Source of the DNA: Tubulanus polymorphus | Taxonomy: Eukaryota; Nemertea; Palaeonemertea; Tubulaniformes; Tubulanidae | DNA: 64,000 bases | NCBI RefSeq assembly: GCF_964204645.1 | Contig: NC_134025.1 | Span: 620,001-684,000, forward strand | Direction: 5' to 3' | Shown: one piece after another, positions 57,454-64,000 of the stretch | How positions within the stretch are numbered: position 1 is the first letter of the stretch | Layout: every line of letters starts with the position of its first letter | Program-made: the position numbers and the translations under genes | The notes under the pieces: generated by a model | The model's database searches: none | What the model was told of the DNA's origin: nothing | What the model saw: the letters and a program-made list of their open reading frames with translations, nothing else

Positions 57454-60174
57454 TCATAATTCAGGAGATAATCCGTTATCTCGTCCGTTTACTAGAGTTG
57501 ATTCACAGCTGTGTGGAGATTGAGGTGAAGAGATATCACCTGAAATCAAACACAAATTATCCATCAGAGCCACAATGAATAAATAACTAACTCCATTTTC
57601 ATGCCATTTTGGTAAATTAGATTCTTAAGTCAGCTGAAAAATTTCTAATGCCCCATATTTCTGTACCGTCCAGAAAGATGCCATCTAGTTCAGTTGAACC
57701 AGGTCCTTTGAAAACCCCCCCCGGGTCTACCCCCCCTGAGGTTGGTGCCTTCTGTCACATTAACCCACTATTTACGAACTATCATCGTTAGCGTAGTATA
57801 GGACTGGCTCAATAGAGGGCGTTACTCACCACTAATAACACTACCGGGTCGAGCCCACGTACAAACGAATCCCTCCTGACACGCGGTAACTAAACATTCC
57901 TCTCTGAATACTAACGCTGTTAGACGTTCGTGAGCGATTTTCTTACAGACTAGCGGTTCTAATAACGGAACCTCGTCTAATCTCGGACACGCCGCCGTTC
58001 CCAGTATCTTCAACGTATCGTCTAACGGTTTCACGTGATTGTTTCTAAGCAACGACGATTTATCGTTATTTTTACTCGCCAAACTGAAATTACGTTTGTG
58101 TTCTTTTTTATCGTCTTTTCGATCGCCGATGGCGAGGGTCGCGAATTTCTGACTGAGAGACGACGAATTCGACGACGAACTGTCTCCTGTATTGTTCACC
58201 GCTGGGTTCATATCTTTAGGTATTGAGTTAGTATGAGAATGCGGGAGACTGTTACTACGCGGAGGTAACGTATAAACGACGCTAGTTCGCTGACGACCGA
58301 GCGGCAGTTTTAATATATCCTCCGTTAAATCCCATAAACACATCACCGTATCCTGACCGATCGAGCCGAATCTATACGTCGTTATTTTACCCTCGGTCGC
58401 CGAGTGACGTTTCGTATTGTTGAGTTTATTCGATCCTCGCGACGAGGAGTTGAACTCGTCGTCGGATCCTCCGCTGAAATCCGACCCCGGATCGACGTTC
58501 TCGCCGGCTGTGCTCGTCGTGTAACAATCGAACGTTACCGCGTTAACCCACGATTTATGCCCGGCTCCGCGACAAACGACGCGTCTCTCGTGGAACGACC
58601 AGACCGTCACTAAATCATCCTCGCCCCCCGTTACGATATACTTCCCGTCCGGAGACCAACAAACGCATAATAATCCTCCGAAATAACTCTTAGTCGTTCC
58701 GACGAGTTCCATAGAGTTATAATTAAACACTCGTAAATAACCGTCCTGACTGACGATCGTTAGATACTTAGAACACGGACTGAACGCAAACTCATTGATC
58801 GCTCCTTCTCCTATAACCCATCTATACAACGGGTTACGTGTACTCTTAGTTTTACACGTATAAACAGTGAATCCTTCGCCTTGTTTGAATAGCTGATAAT
58901 GAGGAGGTGTCGCCCCGCACAACAGTTCCTCGTTATAAACGTACATTTGACCGCTAGCGTGCGAGACGAGAAACTGATTCTGCGATCCCGGAATCCATCG
59001 GATACAAGTCACTTTAGTTCGATCGATCAATCGCTGAAAATATAACAAATAACATCAGTGAAACTTGAGCTGATTTCGGCGTAATTGTGACAATCATTTA
59101 GATCCTAAATAACGACTTGCAATTAGAAATTACGATTGGGACTCAAAATAGAAATCAATACTTCATGGAGAATTTTACCCCTCAGTCACAATTGTATTGA
59201 ACTGGTCAAAATGAACACTTTATATTTTCACAATCCTTAATAAACAGGCGTTGACTTGTCGAAATAGTTGCACATCTTTTTTACAATTAAGAATTTCAAC
59301 CAATAATTCACAGTTTCAACCGATTCTTACCTCTTCGTTATACAGTTTACTGAGTTCACGTTTAATCGGGTCAATCAGTTGAACCTGACCTGCTGTAAAC
59401 CCAACCAGTAACATCACACTATCGACTGTAGCTGTCAGTCTATTGAAGTCATGGCAAGTCGGTAATGTACCTTTATAAGTTCGCTTGTCAATCGGTTTAG
59501 TCAAATCAGCAGCCTACAAATAAAATACCGTATCAGCATTGATTGTTCACTTAGGACCAAATACAGTACTACCTCTTCTCCATTGTGACTACTAACACGC
59601 CCCCTAGTGGTTAATTAATGTTATGAACCAGCGAGCAATTCACTGGACTCGGTCAAACCACAAAGCAGTTGAGCCATCAACAAAATAGAGAAGTCTTAAT
59701 CATGAATCAATGAAATAACTTGCATAATGTGATCATAATCCTCATACGATTTGCAACCGACAATTCAGATTCAGATTTGCATTTTGACAGCTAACACACC
59801 ACACAATGCCTGAACGAACTGGGAGGATAGAGGAACAATTGAAGGTTTCAGGCCTCGGGTACGCACGGACGGGGATGTCTGTTAGAGAAGAAAAAGGAGG
59901 AAGCATTTCCTCGTACCTTTCTAACTCCTTTATAATTGTAGAAAAACAATTCTCGTCCGACATTGAAACAAATTCGTTCCCCGGATTTCGATGGATCGTT
60001 GTGATCCTGTAAACAGATGAATGATACTTTCACTGCTGTATTCGCCTGTCCGTTATACGCTACTCGATTCGGTCGAGAATATTCCGATAAACTCATTAAT
60101 TTGTAGGTTCCTTCACGAGTAATAAACTGTGTTTTAATTTCTGTCTCTTTCCCTCCTCCCTCACACGACGCCAT
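57454..60174 (-). CDS. WDR20: WDR20, WD-repeat cofactor of USP12/USP46, 4 coding exons
   Basis: WD40 protein that in vertebrates binds and activates the deubiquitinases USP12 and USP46 together with WDR48. Exons: 60174-59917, 59513-59331, 59033-57830, 57539-57454, joining to 576 aa (human about 569). It starts MASCEGGGKETEIKTQFITREG, then EYSRPNRVAYN and CFNVGRELFFYNYKGVRK. WD repeats follow, with NEFAFSPCSKYLTIVSQDGYLRVF, SYFGGLLCVCWSPDGKYIVT and GGEDDLVTVWSF, then the insertion-rich repeat before SIGQDTVMCLWDLTEDIL. The C-terminal CPRLDEVPLLEPLVCKKIAH and CLVTACQEGFVCTWARPG blocks are family signatures. The last small exon adds about 29 residues; I inferred it from a GTGAGT donor at 57829 and TTTCAG acceptor at 57540 in matching phase. 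Exon 3 is visibly more GC-rich than its surroundings. Confidence 0.95.
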
Positions 60175-60321
60175 ATTGGTTTCTAGCTGAATGTCCCGGA
60201 TGTTTAGAGGCCTGGATCTCGATGAGATCGATTAAACGACTGGGTGAATCACTCGACCGAGACTAAGCGCTCACTTCTCACTGCTGCCATCTATCGAGTA
60301 ACGTAGGAAGCTGACGCCAAC
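60175..60321. promoter_or_regulatory. bidirectional promoter of WDR20 and YIPF4
   Basis: Only 147 bp separate the two ATG codons. The GC content is higher than the surroundings. It includes the fold-back ATCTCGATGAGAT (about 60216-60228). No TATA box is seen on either strand. Confidence 0.75.
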
Positions 60322-61952
<1,631 letters not shown>

Positions 61953-61989
61953 TCACATGATACCCGAGAGGTGTGGTCACATGATACAT

Positions 61990-62235
61990 CAGGGTCCAAT
62001 CTAAAACTTGCCCGGGGGACAAGCATATCTGAAATTTTACTTACCCCCTCCAAAAGCTACTTGCCCTACACAGGCAGTCAGATTGGTGGCACTATCATCC
62101 GTTGTATCGAGTGGGAAATCAGCTTTGTGACATAAAATTGCACTAGCCCGGGGGACAAGTGATAATGATACCTACTTGCCCCTGATGAGATGTACTTGTC
62201 CCGGGCAATCGGACAAGTGCTTAGATCGGACCCTG
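61990..62235. mobile_element. MITE family D, copy 2, in the YIPF4 3' UTR
   Basis: CAGGGTCCAATCTAAA at the left and CTTAGATCGGACCCTG at the right; TACAT and TACCT flank it as an imperfect 5-bp duplication. The interior aligns over its whole length with the copy at 56102-56346. Confidence 0.85.
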
Positions 62236-62546
62236 TACCTAGGGGGTGTGGTCACATGATGCCTAGGGGGTGCGGTGTCACATTTCTATTGTGCGAGCAC
62301 ATTTATTCTGTAGAAGTATTTTGTATTTAAATGTTATCTTTGATATATTTTCTGGGGTTTAATTGGGAATTTGACAGCTCTGTTTGAATTCCTTGTAAAA
62401 CAGGTTTCATTCGGTCTTATGAACAAATCTTATTGTACATATTTTGTCATGATGGTTTGGAATAATTGTCATCAATGCTGCCCTCTAGTGGGTCCATAGA
62501 GTAACTAATAAATTGTAATCATTTGTTTACATTTATCATTGAACAT

Positions 62547-62552
62547 TTTATT
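62547..62552 (-). terminator. MED6: candidate MED6 poly(A) signal
   Basis: TTTATT on the plus strand, AATAAA on the minus strand, about 130 nt past the MED6 stop. It lies left of the YIPF4 signal, so the two 3' ends probably overlap. Confidence 0.5.
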
Positions 62553-62602
62553 ATTTGTATAAAATACAATACATTGTATTGAATATGATTCATTGTACAG
62601 TC

Positions 62603-62608
62603 AATAAA
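62603..62608 (+). terminator. YIPF4: candidate YIPF4 poly(A) signal
   Basis: AATAAA about 650 nt after the YIPF4 stop. Another AATAAA-like site lies near 62506. Confidence 0.5.
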
Positions 62609-62678
62609 TTATATATTTGTTATTATTGAAGTAGTTTTACGTTAATACACATTTGAGATCATCACTAATCCTGTGAGA

Positions 62679-64000
62679 TTATCGAGATATTTTAATCTTT
62701 TTCTCTGGCGGCATTTTGATACTCGATTGCGATGAAACTTGTGAATTTACGTCATCTTGTTTCTCCGTTTTAATCTCAGTCTTTATTTCTGACTTTGCGG
62801 CCGATTCTTCTAGAAAATAAAATAAACATAATTTCATAGAAGAAATTGATTTGAAACAAATTCTTCGTATAATTTATACATCAGAAACTCTTTACCTTTA
62901 TTTGCTTCTTGATGACCGGGAAATCTCGGAGGATATTTTCTCGCTAAAGCTTCCAAGAGAACATCGACTCTCTGTCTTTGAAATAAAGAACTCGGTTCCT
63001 CTTTCTTCGTCTTCTTTCCTTTATCCTTTTCTTTATCTAAATAGAATATTTACTGTAATAATGTTTTATTCGGAAGTTTTAAAATGGCCGAACTAAAAAA
63101 CGGTGTGAAATATTCGAGGAATTATACGAGCGCTCTGACCACAGAGACAACAGACAAGGAAGCAAATTAGATACCGCGTGAATGTAGTGAATATTTGTTT
63201 ACCAGTTTTATCTTTCTCTTTGAAATCCCACCAGTAAGATTTCGATGGATGATACTGTGAATACGATTGAACTGACAAAAAAAAAGATCGCAGTATTTAA
63301 TTCTATTCACAAACACAGATAGAAATTGTATATCGAATTCTACATATGAATTCATGCTGGTTTTCTAATTCAGTGATATCTGATTCTTTACCTTCATCAA
63401 ATGCAGAATGTAAATGAGCCACTGTATTTAACTGTAAATATATAAATACAATAGTAAACTGATACATGATGGCAGGGAGAGGCGTGAGGGGAGAGAGGTG
63501 TGAGGGGGAGAGAGGTGTGAGAGGGAGAGAGGTTTTAGGAGAGAGAGGTGTGAGAGGAGAGGTGTGAGAGGGAGAGGTGTGTGAGGGGGAGAGAGGCGTG
63601 AGGGGAGAGAGGTGAGGGGAGAGAGGTGTGAGGAGAAGGGTGTGAGGGGGAGAGAGGTGTGAGGAGAGAGGTGTGAGGAGAGAGAGGTGTGAGGGGAGAG
63701 GTGTGAGGGGGAGAGGTGTGAGGGGGAGAGGTGTGAGGGGGAGAGAGGTGTGAGGAGAGAGAGGTGTGAGGAGAGAGAGGTGTGAGGGGAGAGGTGTGAG
63801 GGGGAGAGGTGTGAGGAGAGAGGTGTGAGGAGAGAGAGGTGTGAGGGGAGAGGTGTGAGGGGGAGAGGTGTGAGGAGAGAGGAGTGAGGGGAGAGAGGTG
63901 TGAGGAGAGAGAGGTGTGAGGGGGAGAGGTGTGAGGGGGAGAGGTGTGAGGGGAGAGAGGTCACTGGTCATTACTTACTAATCTTGAGTTAATAACCGAA
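62679..64000 (-). CDS. MED6: MED6, Mediator head-module subunit, partial (C-terminal)
   Basis: Subunit of the Mediator head module, which bridges activators and RNA polymerase II. Visible exons: 64000-63979 (cut by the window edge), 63431-63392, 63271-63203, 63036-62896, 62809-62679, about 133 aa. The order is SVINSRL, LNTVAHLHSAFDEG, VQSYSQYHPSKSYWWDFKEK, then KKTKKEEPSSLFQRQRVDVLL and EALARKYPPRFP, and a Lys-rich tail ending PPEKKIKISR. The YHPSK-YWW, KEEPSSxFQRQRVD and PPEKK..-terminal motifs match MED6 closely. The N-terminal ~130 residues with the main conserved domain lie beyond the window. Splice phases agree across all five exons. It is convergent with YIPF4. Confidence 0.93.
63473..63962. 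repeat. purine-rich minisatellite in a MED6 intron
   Basis: About 490 bp of GAGAGAGGTGTGAGGGGAGA-type units, near-pure G/A/T on the plus strand and hence pyrimidine-rich on the transcribed strand. It fills the intron between 63979 and 63431. The long open frames on the minus strand are Ser/Leu/Pro/Thr repeats with no biological meaning. Confidence 0.93.

Noticed and set aside
58035-58613. Plus-strand frames inside WDR20 exon 3
   Set aside because: Shadows of the GC-rich WDR20 coding exon on the minus strand.
63303-63971. Ser/Leu/Pro/Thr repeat proteins of 222 and 178 aa
   Set aside because: Translations of a purine-rich minisatellite within a MED6 intron.

Overview
This is a gene-dense piece of an animal genome: AT-rich, with many short introns using GT/AG sites, and proteins that match bilaterian families almost end to end. 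An insulin-type peptide, a ciliary CEP290, a SINHCAF-type Sin3 subunit and a Mediator MED6 make it metazoan. The compact introns, the many small inverted-repeat transposons and the invertebrate-style insulin precursor suggest an invertebrate, perhaps a lophotrochozoan. I cannot name the species.

Layout. 1-300 is a 22-bp-class minisatellite. 920-1456 (-) is a SAMD5-like gene in one exon. 2539-7125 (-) is CTP synthase in 13 coding exons, with a SINE in one intron. 9615-11598 (+) is SINHCAF/FAM60A, head-to-head with CTP synthase. 11.6-19.8 kb has no gene I can support and holds several MITEs. 19849-23288 (+) is an insulin-like peptide in three exons. 24942-26936 (-) is the TFIIE alpha subunit GTF2E1 with a 5' non-coding exon near 28.9 kb. 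29815-47323 (+) is a complete CEP290 in 44 coding exons (2491 aa). 48827-53375 (+) is cytosolic HSP90 in 7 coding exons plus a 5' non-coding exon. 53.4-57.4 kb has MITEs and a 38-bp minisatellite. 57454-60174 (-) is WDR20, which shares a roughly 150-bp divergent promoter with YIPF4 (60322-61952, +). 62679-64000 (-) is the C-terminal part of MED6, cut by the window edge. For every complete multi-exon gene the exon lengths sum to an intact reading frame.

The most interesting signal is non-coding. Introns 3 to 7 of HSP90 each carry one copy of the same ~80-nt element with a C-like box, a CTGA D' box, a CTGA D box and a closing terminal stem. I read these as five copies of one intronic box C/D snoRNA. 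One copy has a compensatory change in its stem. The three copies far from the 3' splice site have additional outer stems, while the two copies about 75 nt from it do not. I could not assign an RNA target.

The genes do not form a pathway. Several are housekeeping nuclear or expression genes (GTF2E1, MED6, SINHCAF, HSP90). HSP90 and WDR20 are also neighbours in human (HSP90AA1-WDR20 on chromosome 14), so that pair may be an ancient linkage.
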